From assembly GCA_964195005.1 (NCBI GenBank), contig CAXMOO010000041.1, forward strand, positions 1 through 31,711: a DNA stretch of 31,711 nucleotides, written 5' to 3'. The position numbers and the translations under genes are program-made. Shown here piece after piece: positions 1 to 6,445 of the stretch. This DNA is from JAUXLW01 sp964195005 (GTDB lineage Bacteria; Actinomycetota; Acidimicrobiia; Spongiisociales; SHLN01). The notes below the pieces were generated by a model. That model made no database searches. It was not told the origin of the DNA and was given only the letters and a program-made list of their open reading frames with translations. Position 1 is the stretch's first letter. Each line of letters begins with the position of its first letter.

Positions 1-11
1 TTCCTCTTTGG

Positions 12-86
12 CAGGGGCGGTGGGACTCGAACCCACAACCTCCGGTTTTGGAGACCGGCGCTCTAGCCAATTCGAGCTACACCCCT
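12..86 (-). tRNA. trpT: tRNA-Trp (CCA anticodon)
   Basis: Read on the minus strand, this folds as a standard cloverleaf. A seven-base acceptor stem (AGGGGTG with CGCCCCT) is followed by TA and a D-arm starting GCTC. The anticodon stem is CCGGT/ACCGG around loop CTCCAAA, which gives anticodon CCA. The T-arm is GTGGGTTCGAGTCCCAC. The discriminator base is G, usual for bacterial tRNA-Trp, and a CCA tail is encoded at 11-9. In mycobacteria trpT lies between the had genes and secE-nusG, so secE is expected just below position 1. Confidence 0.97.
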
Positions 87-124
87 TTGTGTGAGCCGAA
101 TCCTAGGGCGACAGCCCCGCGAGA

Positions 125-137
125 CTCTGAGAGTATA
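125..137 (-). promoter_or_regulatory. possible promoter of tRNA-Trp (-10 element)
   Basis: The minus strand carries TATACT at 137-132, five of six matches to the -10 consensus. Transcription would start near 125, about 40 bases before the mature tRNA 5' end at 86. I see no good -35 box at 16-18 bases spacing, so this rests on the -10 alone. tRNA-Trp could also be processed from the rpmG-had-sigma transcript. Confidence 0.3.
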
Positions 138-163
138 AGCGCCCCAAATCTGAACCCGCAGAC

Positions 164-475
164 CTAAGCGCTGACCCGCCTCCGCCACAACGTGACTGCT
201 CCCGCCATCGCAACAACGCCGCTGGCGGCGAATGCCACTTCTCTGACTCGAGACTTCTTCGGTACATCGGTAACCCGGCTCAAGCCCCGCCCCACCACTT
301 CCACCAGGCCGGCCGGTGCCGGCACCAACTGACTCCTGATTTCCATCAGATACCGGAGCAAGGTCCGGTATTTGGCGGCTTCCGCCTGGCACCGCAAACA
401 CTCTGATACGTGGCCGCTGTTAAACGAGGGATCGCTGGTCAATCGAATTCGATTCGGAAGGCAAGCCGCCCTCAT
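164..475 (-). CDS. putative zinc-finger anti-sigma factor, membrane anchored
   Basis: A 103-residue protein whose ATG (475-473) overlaps the stop codon of the upstream ECF sigma factor as ATGA. This is the typical translational coupling of a sigma/anti-sigma pair. An upstream in-frame ATG at 490 exists, but it lies deeper inside the sigma gene and is less likely. The sequence shows His22-x3-Cys26-x2-Cys29, the core of the ZAS/zf-HC2 zinc-binding motif. A charged linker follows, then one hydrophobic segment (about residues 79-96) with a basic RRR after it, suggesting a single membrane span near the C-terminus. By family knowledge such proteins hold their sigma factor inactive until a signal releases it. 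The segment before the zinc motif is short, and no extracytoplasmic sensor domain is present. Function is inferred from motif and position. Confidence 0.7.
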   Translation of the reverse strand: MRAACLPNRIRLTSDPSFNSGHVSECLRCQAEAAKYRTLLRYLMEIRSQLVPAPAGLVEVVGRGLSRVTDVPKKSRVREVAFAASGVVAMAGAVTLWRRRVSA

Positions 476-1032
476 ACCATCTCCCTCCACAAACTCTCTT
501 TCAACCTCTTACGAGCCCGATGCAATCGAACCTTGGCGGCAGTCACGCTGATGTCCAGCGATTCTGCCACCTCGGCATGAGACCAGCCGTAGATATCCTT
601 GAGCACCACCACCGCTCGATGGGCATCTGGCAAGTCGGTAACGGCATTGCGCAGGCGCGCCTGCAACTCGGCGTTCTCAGCCACAGCTTCTGGTGACGGT
701 TGCGTATCGTCACCAATCGGTGCCACCTCGTCGATGTCGACGGCGTTATGGCGCTGGGCCCTGCGTCCCAGGGTCCAGCTGGTGTTGACTGTGATGCGGT
801 GCAGCCAGGTGGACAATGCGGCGTCACCTCGGAACTTGGGAAGAGCGCGCCAGGCGCGAATAAATGTCTCCTGGGCTGCGTCTGCGGCCAGCTCGTAATT
901 GCCGAGTAACCGAAGAGCCAACGTAAACACCTCACTCTGATGAATCCGTACAAGCTCCGAAAACGCCCCCTCGTCACCGTTCTGGGCTCGCTCGAGAAGC
1001 TCCCTACCCTCTTCGACGTTGCGATCGGCCAT
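472..1032 (-). CDS. ECF-family RNA polymerase sigma factor
   Basis: A 186-residue group IV (extracytoplasmic function) sigma-70 factor. Region 2 spans about residues 24-93 and includes the core-binding DAAQETFIRAWRALPKF segment and STWLHRITVN. Region 4 spans about residues 130-182, with the helix-turn-helix YGWSHAEVAESLDISVTAAKVRLHRAR that reads the -35 element. Regions 1 and 3 are absent, as expected for this family. The ATG is four bases after the stop of the upstream dehydratase gene, so it is probably co-transcribed with rpmG and the dehydratase. The last codons overlap the anti-sigma candidate. This pair occupies the place where mycobacteria have hadC before trpT. The regulon cannot be told from sequence. 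Confidence 0.93.
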   Translation of the reverse strand: MADRNVEEGRELLERAQNGDEGAFSELVRIHQSEVFTLALRLLGNYELAADAAQETFIRAWRALPKFRGDAALSTWLHRITVNTSWTLGRRAQRHNAVDIDEVAPIGDDTQPSPEAVAENAELQARLRNAVTDLPDAHRAVVVLKDIYGWSHAEVAESLDISVTAAKVRLHRARKRLKESLWREMV

Positions 1033-1036
1033 GGGG

Positions 1037-1897
1037 TTACCCCTCCGCGAGAGTGGCGTCGGCCGAGACCACTACGGTCTCATCCGAGCGAATGCTCAAG
1101 GATAGAGCCTGCGGGCCCTTCACCTCTCCGACCACCTCGGCCTGGCCGCCGGGCCGGAGAGCCTGTCGAAACCTCAACCTGAGATCTGCCAGCGGGCGCG
1201 GTCCGGGCACATAACGGCTCGCCGCCTGCGTGACCCACGACGCCATGAGCAGGCCATGCACGATCACGCCGGGAAGCCCGGCCTCCACGGCCGCGCCGTG
1301 ATCCCAATGGATAGGATTGAAATCGCGGGTGGCGCCCGCGTACCGAACCAGATCGGCCCGGCTTGCCGACTTCAACAGCCCGGTCAATTCGTCGCCCACC
1401 TTCGGCAGCAGTTCCACTTCAGGCTTTTGCTTCTCCCCCGAAGCATCGAACGAGGGCTCATCTTCCACCGCAACCTTCTCCCGGGGTAAGGCACCTTCAG
1501 TCATGAGAAAGGTCGACTTGGCCTCCAGGACTGAATGATCTTCAACGTCGACGGCCCGGATTGTGAAAGTAACGAAGAACATCTCCCCGCGGTGGCGGAC
1601 ACTCTCCACAGCACCAGTGACAGTGAGGTCCTCTTCCTGCGGCAGAGAGCGAGGCCATTCAAAGGTTTGATCGACGTGCACCAGGGTCTTGGCATATGGG
1701 GCCGCGTCGGGATCCGCAAAGAAAGCGGGTGCGGATGTGAAGAGAATTACGGCAGCGAAGCCGGGAGGGGCGTGCAGCTCCCAACGGGCGGGGTCATCGC
1801 CGGTGGCGTTGATGAACTCGTCGATCCGATCAACACTGGACCGCAGGTGGAACGGCCCGTAGGTGCGGCCGGCCAGATCAGCGAGGTGCCCGCTCAT
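1037..1897 (-). CDS. fused HadA/HadB-type (3R)-hydroxyacyl dehydratase, MaoC family
   Basis: A 286-residue double hotdog protein. The N-terminal half (about 1-140) resembles the MaoC N-terminal, FAS1-like dehydratase domain, as in mycobacterial HadA. The C-terminal half (about 165-286) is a MaoC domain carrying the hydratase-2 motif YAGATRDFNPIHWD, with catalytic Asp192 and His197 and the downstream PGVIVHGLL signature, as in HadB. An acidic linker joins them. HadAB in mycobacteria is a heterodimer dehydrating beta-hydroxyacyl-ACP in FAS-II; this protein would place both subunits in one chain. It follows rpmG by 22 bases, the same order as mycobacterial rpmG2-hadA-hadB. The acyl substrate is unknown. 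No strong ribosome-binding site precedes the ATG, suggesting coupling to rpmG. Confidence 0.88.
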   Translation of the reverse strand: MSGHLADLAGRTYGPFHLRSSVDRIDEFINATGDDPARWELHAPPGFAAVILFTSAPAFFADPDAAPYAKTLVHVDQTFEWPRSLPQEEDLTVTGAVESVRHRGEMFFVTFTIRAVDVEDHSVLEAKSTFLMTEGALPREKVAVEDEPSFDASGEKQKPEVELLPKVGDELTGLLKSASRADLVRYAGATRDFNPIHWDHGAAVEAGLPGVIVHGLLMASWVTQAASRYVPGPRPLADLRLRFRQALRPGGQAEVVGEVKGPQALSLSIRSDETVVVSADATLAEG

Positions 1898-1919
1898 CCA
1901 GTGCCGTGGGCCCGGTGTG

Positions 1920-2081
1920 TCATCGGGTCTCTTTGTGAGGCGTGTGCTGCCGGCAGCGACTGCAGTACTTCTTTAACTTGAGTCGGTCGCGGGTGTTGGT
2001 CCTGTTCTTGTTCGTCACGTAGTTCCGCTCCTTGCACTGTTCGCAAGCGAGCGTGATCGGGGGTCTTTTAACTGATGCCAT
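1920..2081 (-). CDS. rpmG: 50S ribosomal protein L33
   Basis: A 53-residue protein with the L33 pattern: N-terminal basic residues, CEQC and CSRC zinc-ligand pairs (Cys13, Cys16, Cys40, Cys43), and the YVTNKNRTNT motif between them. It is the zinc-binding (C+) form. The reading frame is open further upstream through the tRNA genes, but the ATG at 2081 with GAGGAAC two bases before it gives the normal L33 length. It lies about 20 bases after tRNA-Met, so tRNA-Thr, tRNA-Met and rpmG probably share a transcript, as in mycobacteria. Confidence 0.97.
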   Translation of the reverse strand: MASVKRPPITLACEQCKERNYVTNKNRTNTRDRLKLKKYCSRCRQHTPHKETR

Positions 2082-2101
2082 AAGTTCCTCGTTTCCGTCA
2101 G

Positions 2102-2176
2102 TAGCGGCGGGTGGACTTGAACCACCGACCTCTCGATTATGAGCCGAGCGCTCTAACCAGGCTGAGCTACGCCGCC
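2102..2176 (-). tRNA. metT: tRNA-Met (CAT anticodon)
   Basis: A cloverleaf on the minus strand. The acceptor stem is GGCGGCG/CGCCGCT with a G-U end pair, and the D-arm starts GCTC. The anticodon stem CTCGG/TCGAG surrounds loop CTCATAA, giving anticodon CAT. The T-arm is GTGGTTCAAGTCCAC and the discriminator is A. The form is that of elongator Met. A lysidine-modified Ile tRNA also has CAT, but position and sequence match actinobacterial metT. No CCA is encoded. Confidence 0.93.
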
Positions 2177-2177
2177 G

Positions 2178-2249
<72 letters not shown>

Positions 2250-2260
2250 CAAATCGCTTT

Positions 2261-2290
2261 TGTTTACTGCCTCTGGTAGACTTAGTCCAA
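2261..2290 (-). promoter_or_regulatory. possible promoter of the thrT-metT-rpmG transcript
   Basis: On the minus strand TTGGAC (2290-2285) and TAAACA (2266-2261) are 18 bases apart. They would start transcription near 2254, five bases before tRNA-Thr. The -35 is good; the -10 is poor (three of six). No other candidate stands out between the tRNA and the divergent integrase. Confidence 0.3.
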
Positions 2291-2359
2291 TGTCGCTATG
2301 CGACGGCCCACCAAGGAGTCCCACCATGGATGCCGCCGAGCAAGGAGAGAATAGCGAGC

Positions 2360-3586
2360 ATGGCACGGAAGCGACACCCCGTTACTCAGAAGGGCTATAC
2401 CGGCCAAAACTTGTACTGGCAAGAGAAGGCTGACGGGTCCCGCAGATACATCGGCGTCTATAAACAAAAGCTCCTGCACCCGGATAGGTCCACGACCTGG
2501 CGAACCCTAGAAGTCCGAGCTGACAGCGTTAAAGAAGCAAAAAGGCTACGAGACCAGGCTGTCGAAGCCGGGCAGGAAGCCATCTTGTTGGATGAGTTCG
2601 GCCACGCTGTCACGGACCCCGCCCCGGACTCGGACACCACCACGGTTGTCGAGTGGGTCCGCAAGGTGGAGGAGAACCGGACGGTCAAACGCTCGGAACA
2701 GAGCCGCAAACGTGACGACTCCCTGCGCCGAAAGCACATCGAGCAGTACACACCCTGGGGCAAGTTGCCGATCAGCGCCGTGCGAAAGCTCACCGTCCAG
2801 TCTTGGGTCAGGAACCTGCAATCTGGTCGCCTGGCACCGTCCACAATTCTGCATATCTTCGGCATCCTCAACCGGGCCTTCCGGGAGGCCGTGGCCAACG
2901 ACCTCATCGACAAGAACCCGGCCGAAGGCATCAACCTGGAGGCCCCCGACTACCGAGAGCATGACTTCCTTGAAGTTGAGGAGATCAAGGAACTCGCCGA
3001 CGCTATGCCTGCCCGGTATCGGGTTGCTGTGTTGGTGGGTGGCTTCGGAGGTCTCCGGTGGGGGGAGGTGTCTGGACTAACCCTCGATGATCTTTTCGCC
3101 GGAGACGAGGTCCCCCATCTGGTCGTACTCCACTCCCTCCAGAGAGATACGCTCGCCCTCAAGGAACCCAAGACGGCCTCCAGCGTTCGCCCCGTCACGC
3201 TGACCCCTGAATTGGTGGAAGCCCTGCAAGGGCACCTCAGGTTCTTTCCCTCCGAGCAGGAAGAGCCGTGCTCATCAAATGAGTGCCCCGAACGGATTCA
3301 CCACGGGCTGGTCTTCACCGGAGACAAGGGTGGGCCGGTTAGATATCACCACTTCCGAGACCGCATTTGGAACCCGACCTGTGAGAAAGTGCTCGGTCGC
3401 CGGATCAGGTTCCACCTACTTCGCCATAGCCATACCCGACAATTGCAAGACGCCGGTCTCGACGCTTGGGATGTAGCGGCCAGGTTGGGACACCGGCAAT
3501 TAGCTACGACGACTCGGTACACCAAGCAGACTTTGAGCCGTCAGGCCGTGGTGGCTGAGCGCCTAGCCGAGGTGCAGGCAGGCTAG
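2360..3586 (+). CDS. tyrosine recombinase / phage-type integrase
   Basis: A 408-residue site-specific recombinase with all catalytic residues visible: Arg233 (GGLRWGEVSGL), Lys271 in the beta-hairpin (EPKTASSVRPV), His352-x2-Arg355 (FHLLRHSHTR), His378 (RLGHRQ) and Tyr387 (TTTRYTKQ). The N-terminal 60 residues look like an arm-type DNA-binding domain (SRRYIGVYKQK). Residues 93-195 form the SAM-like core-binding domain. It would integrate and excise a mobile element. The frame is open from 2111, but that part reads through the antisense of two tRNA genes. The ATG at 2360 has AAGGAGAG ten bases upstream and gives a normal length; the ATG at 2330 is the alternative. There is no sign of inactivation. 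No excisionase gene is recognised beside it. Confidence 0.93.
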   Translation: MARKRHPVTQKGYTGQNLYWQEKADGSRRYIGVYKQKLLHPDRSTTWRTLEVRADSVKEAKRLRDQAVEAGQEAILLDEFGHAVTDPAPDSDTTTVVEWVRKVEENRTVKRSEQSRKRDDSLRRKHIEQYTPWGKLPISAVRKLTVQSWVRNLQSGRLAPSTILHIFGILNRAFREAVANDLIDKNPAEGINLEAPDYREHDFLEVEEIKELADAMPARYRVAVLVGGFGGLRWGEVSGLTLDDLFAGDEVPHLVVLHSLQRDTLALKEPKTASSVRPVTLTPELVEALQGHLRFFPSEQEEPCSSNECPERIHHGLVFTGDKGGPVRYHHFRDRIWNPTCEKVLGRRIRFHLLRHSHTRQLQDAGLDAWDVAARLGHRQLATTTRYTKQTLSRQAVVAERLAEVQAG

Positions 3587-3736
3587 GAGGTTGCCCCCAA
3601 GGTGTGGTCATCAGACCAAAGTGCCGGTGCGAGCAGAGCGAGCGCCGACACTCTGGGGTGGGGGTGTGGGCGGGTTGGCTGAGCGAAGCGAAGCCGTATG
3701 GGACCCGCTCTATATGTGCCGATCCTGGGTGGGTCG

Positions 3737-4191
3737 CTAGCCCCCGCCCCCACCACCGACGGGTTTGCCCGCCCAGTCTTCGAGGATGAGGTGCCAATGC
3801 AGAAGAGCGGCCTCTAGGGGCACTTGCGACGTGGGGGTGACGAGGTAGTTTCGCTTGACCTTCTCGATCGTGAGCGCCCCACCGGTCCACCGACTTCGAT
3901 ATTTGGAGCGAAGGAGCGTGACGGATTCGCCGCGCGCCGTTATGACCTCCGGGTGTTCGCCAAACCGCCGCCCGCCCTTGGAAGGTAGACATCCAGTCTG
4001 GGTTGGCGAAGTGAGCGATCCGCTCATCTCCGTCTTTGACCTCCACGATTCGGTTGTCGTGGTCCCATCTCTCCTTATCCCCCTTTACCTTGAAGTCCCG
4101 GTGTGGGATGGGAGCCTGAGTGAGGATTGTCCAGCGGGTACCTCGAACGCCACCTCTGTGCGGCGACATTTGGTCTTCCTGTAGGTGCCAT
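3737..4191 (-). pseudogene. frameshifted hypothetical gene
   Basis: Two minus-strand frames carry protein-like sequence in succession. The upstream part includes HRDFKVKGDKERWDHDNRIV and DERIAHFANPDW. After about 3980 the protein-like reading moves to another frame, with RFGEHPEVITARGESVTLL followed by TIEKVKRNYLVTPTSQVPLE and a glycine-rich end. The shift falls near a GGGCGGGCGGCGG tract. The very start may contain another shift: the ATG at 4191, three bases after the previous gene's stop, opens a frame that soon ends. I do not recognise the family. Either a decayed accessory gene or sequencing errors in the G-rich tract would produce this. Confidence 0.45.
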
Positions 4192-4194
4192 GTT

Positions 4195-4512
4195 CTATTG
4201 CGGTGGCGTCGGGGGTTCCATGGCCGTTGATACCGCAGCCACCTCATCGCCATCCTGTTCGAGGCTGAAGTTCTTGCGGCCTCCAAACCATCTGCGAAAC
4301 CACGGTTTGCCAGCCTTGTCGAGGTCAATCAACTCTGCTGGCCGGTCCAGCATCCGCCGAGGTGAACGGGCAGGCTGGGGTGCTGGGTCTTCCTCGCCAC
4401 TATCGACGACTTCGACCTCATCTTCGGACGGTTCGTTGGCAGTGTCGGCCGGTTGTGCCATGTCAGCTAACCAGTCTTTGGCCGATTCAAGCTCGCTACG
4501 GTCATCGGTCAT
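4195..4512 (-). CDS. acidic hypothetical protein
   Basis: A 105-residue protein not recognised as any family. Residues 1-45 are strongly acidic (EPSEDEVEVVDSGEED). A Pro/Ala/Arg stretch follows, then a basic aromatic patch KPWFRRWFGGRKNF at about 69-82, and a proline-rich tail. There is no signal peptide or membrane span. The ATG at 4512 has GAGGG seven bases upstream; the frame opens further up at 4548 but without a better site. The following frameshifted gene begins three bases after its stop, so the two were probably co-transcribed. The composition suggests a flexible protein with a short binding patch; no function can be assigned. Confidence 0.6.
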   Translation of the reverse strand: MTDDRSELESAKDWLADMAQPADTANEPSEDEVEVVDSGEEDPAPQPARSPRRMLDRPAELIDLDKAGKPWFRRWFGGRKNFSLEQDGDEVAAVSTAMEPPTPPQ

Positions 4513-4601
4513 GGGGTATCCCTCATCGCCGCTAAGCGACCAATACACCGGTGGGGGGCTGGTGGGTGACGTGTACGCCTTGGTCTAGACCTAAAGGTTG
4601 T

Positions 4602-4931
4602 CTACAAGATGGAAGCGGGTGCCTCACCGTACCGGTTGGCCCCATCTTCACTCCTTGTCACCAGAAAGACAATGTTTGCGATGGGGACCAGAAGCCACCA
4701 ACCCGACCTGCCCGTGTCGTGGAGACGCCGCACAGCAGCGGCGAGATACGGAATCAAAAGGCCTAAGGCCACCACGAGATAGACCAAGCCCGGAATGCCC
4801 GGAGCATAGAGAAGGAAGTTGTCCACCACGGCGACAGCCAGTGCGAACCACCAGAATTCTGACGGCCGGGCACGCCCCTCAAAGTCGGCGTATTTTCTGA
4901 GACACGTCTCGATTGATTGTGTGAACGTCAT
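4602..4931 (-). CDS. DUF805 family membrane protein
   Basis: A 109-residue small integral membrane protein of the DUF805 type. The signature parts are CLRKYADFEGRARPSEFWWF at 10-29, two or three hydrophobic spans (about 28-42, 46-66 and 78-92), the loop RRLHDTGRSGWW at 68-79, and the GANRYGE ending. Length is typical. The ATG at 4931 is preceded by GGAGG at about nine bases; the upstream extension of the frame reads unlike protein. The role of the family is unknown. It lies alone on the minus strand in the island, about 90 bases before the start of the acidic hypothetical gene. Confidence 0.85.
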   Translation of the reverse strand: MTFTQSIETCLRKYADFEGRARPSEFWWFALAVAVVDNFLLYAPGIPGLVYLVVALGLLIPYLAAAVRRLHDTGRSGWWLLVPIANIVFLVTRSEDGANRYGEAPASIL

Positions 4932-5440
4932 AGCTGGTTCCCTCCTCCTGGCCTCGAGGATGATCGACCATACACCAGTAGGCCAAGGCGTCTGGGTGAG
5001 GATCAAGATACGAACTCCCGGCTGGGAGTTAGCTACCGGCCTCGGGCGTTGTGGAGGCACTGCTCCCACAACCCCATCGGAACCTCCTTCGACAACGGAG
5101 ACCCCGGTATGTGCCGAACCCCTGTGAGATCGAACAGGAGACCCGCAGCCCGTTTCTTCCTATGACGTATGCAGGTCAGCGATTCTCGACCCAAATGTAG
5201 ATCCAGGCACAAGGTATCGAATTGTTTCCTCGACGCCATGTGGTGGGTCAAGCGACCGAACTCGCTTGGATCTAGAACTCGTGCCGCCTGGGGGATGAGC
5301 GTGGCTGGCTCTCCCTGAAGTCGTTCCTAACGGACGCAAACCAACCCCCTCTGACAAACCACCTACACCCAACCAATCGGACGAGTAGCTTCAGAATCCA
5401 GTCGAACCCCCTGGAGTCGAAGCCAAACCGGATAACCATT

Positions 5441-5490
5441 GGCATCACCCCTCCCCCAATCGGGGGATGCCATTCAGCCTCAGAGGCTGA
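5441..5490. repeat. two adjacent inverted repeats
   Basis: The first pairs GGCAT (5441-5445) with ATGCC (5467-5471) and, after a bulge, CCCCC with GGGGG around AATC. The second is TCAGCCTC-A-GAGGCTGA (5474-5490), a perfect 17-base palindrome with a one-base centre. The palindrome could be an operator; the first could form an RNA hairpin. No run of T follows either. Confidence 0.5.
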
Positions 5491-5602
5491 GCGTGTTTCC
5501 TCGTGCGAGCTGGTGAAGATTTGAGGGGGTTCGGCGCCGTATGCATCGGCCGTGACTGCTGGCTTCGTCGGGTTTCGGAGTGGCCACCTCCGATCACTCC
5601 GG

Positions 5603-5608
5603 TAGTGT
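5603..5608 (+). promoter_or_regulatory. possible -10 element for a leaderless transcript
   Basis: TAGTGT fits the actinobacterial TANNNT pattern and ends seven bases before the ATG at 5615, which would put the transcription start on the start codon. The absence of any Shine-Dalgarno before that ATG fits leaderless translation. No -35 box is clear. Confidence 0.3.
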
Positions 5609-5614
5609 CGGCAT

Positions 5615-6106
5615 ATGGGGCTTATTGCCTGCCCAGAGTGTGGCCACGAGGTATCGGATAAGGCACCGACCTGCCCACATTGTGGCTTCCCGATGGGCGA
5701 GGAGACATCGTTGCCGGAGCCTCATGAGGCTTCGCCGTTGAGTCCGGAAGAAACAAGAGGCATAATCGACCGGCTAGGCCACCAGGGTCAAGCTTCAAAG
5801 GCTTTGTTGCCCCGTGGCGTAACACAAGCCTTGTCGGAGATGAGCGACGAACAACAAGACACATTCTGGCAGCTCTACGACTCCAAGAAGCGAGAGGTTG
5901 TCCCAATGGTGCTTCTGGCGATCTTCTTCCCAATCCAATTGTTCCTGCTGGACAAGACCGGACTGGGGATCGCCTTTCTCCTGACAGCCGGTGGGCTATT
6001 CGTGTGGTGGTTCATCGAGATCTTTCTCACGCCAGGACGGGTCCATCATTACAACGAAGAATTGGCCGTCCAGATCGCACTTGACGTGAGACTCCTCGGA
6101 GAATAG
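5615..6106 (+). CDS. zinc-ribbon protein with C-terminal membrane hairpin (TM2-like)
   Basis: A 163-residue protein. Residues 6-23 form a zinc ribbon with ligands Cys6, Cys9, Cys20 and Cys23 (CPECG and CPHCG). A charged linker of about 70 residues follows. The C-terminal part has two hydrophobic spans (about 97-112 and 116-138) joined by LLDKTGLG and ending WWFIEIFLTPGR. That resembles the TM2 domain (YLGKTGLG, then WWxxD), but with Glu in place of the usual Asp. The protein would sit in the membrane with the zinc ribbon in the cytoplasm. It is the only plus-strand gene at this end of the island. Function is unknown. Confidence 0.75.
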   Translation: MGLIACPECGHEVSDKAPTCPHCGFPMGEETSLPEPHEASPLSPEETRGIIDRLGHQGQASKALLPRGVTQALSEMSDEQQDTFWQLYDSKKREVVPMVLLAIFFPIQLFLLDKTGLGIAFLLTAGGLFVWWFIEIFLTPGRVHHYNEELAVQIALDVRLLGE

Positions 6107-6194
6107 AAAGCCCCAGAGCCGTCTCCCTCTCCTCTCGGCCCTCGTCGGCGAAATTGAGCGATGCCCCTCCCTTGGCCAATGGGGTCCATCGTGT

Positions 6195-6211
6195 CCGGCC
6201 CTACGGGCCGG
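6195..6211. terminator. GC-rich hairpin, possible terminator
   Basis: CCGGCCC-TAC-GGGCCGG is a perfect seven-pair stem with a three-base loop. It lies about 90 bases past the zinc-ribbon gene on the plus strand and about 90 bases past the 3' end of tRNA-Tyr on the minus strand, so it could end either transcript. No T-tract follows. Confidence 0.45.
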
Positions 6212-6299
6212 CGCCAGCCTCCCCCCAGGGAAGGAGAATGGGCCGTTTCACTCAGGTGCCGTTGTTGGGAACCGTCGAAACTAGCGACAGAGGGAAGTG

Positions 6300-6381
6300 T
6301 GGTGGGAGGAGGATTCGAACCTCCGAAGGCTGTGCCGGCAGATTTACAGTCTGCTCCCTTTGTCCGCTCGGGCATCCCACC
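6300..6381 (-). tRNA. tyrT: tRNA-Tyr (GTA anticodon)
   Basis: A class II cloverleaf of 82 bases on the minus strand. The acceptor stem is GGTGGGA/TCCCACC. The anticodon stem CAGA/TCTG region surrounds CTGTAAA, giving anticodon GTA. A long variable arm (GCCGGCACAGCCTTCGG) follows, then T-arm GAGGTTCGAATCCTC, with discriminator A. No CCA is encoded. Its 3' end faces the putative island, the orientation expected for an attachment target. Confidence 0.95.
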
Positions 6382-6445
6382 TATTACCGCCAACAGGGTA
6401 GTTGCCACTACGGAGCCAGACAGCGGAAGCAGCAGCGATGGACAA

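Larger units (their letters stand above)
4932..5614. other. long gap without a recognisable gene
   Basis: I see no convincing coding region in these 683 bases. Short open frames exist on both strands, but none has protein-like composition with a start site. The stretch ends in two adjacent hairpins (5441-5490) and the start region of the zinc-ribbon gene. It is best read as non-coding or decayed island sequence. Confidence 0.5.
2255..6299. mobile_element. probable small genomic island between tRNA-Thr and tRNA-Tyr
   Basis: The stretch between the 5' end of tRNA-Thr and the 3' end of tRNA-Tyr differs from its surroundings. It has an intact integrase, a frameshifted gene, short accessory genes on both strands and long non-coding gaps. 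Housekeeping genes resume on each side. The 3' end of tRNA-Tyr, the usual attachment target, faces inward. I could not find a convincing duplicate of the tRNA-Tyr end near the integrase, so the limits are inferred from gene content. Confidence 0.4.

Noticed and set aside
2319..2327. TCCCACCAT near the integrase as a copy of the tRNA-Tyr 3' end
   Set aside because: It shares only eight bases and lies in the opposite orientation to the tRNA-Tyr end, so it cannot be the matching attachment repeat.
3504..4328. 274-residue open frame on the minus strand
   Set aside because: Its end is antisense to the integrase and its front overlaps the acidic gene. Only a middle part looks protein-like, and that is described as a frameshifted gene.
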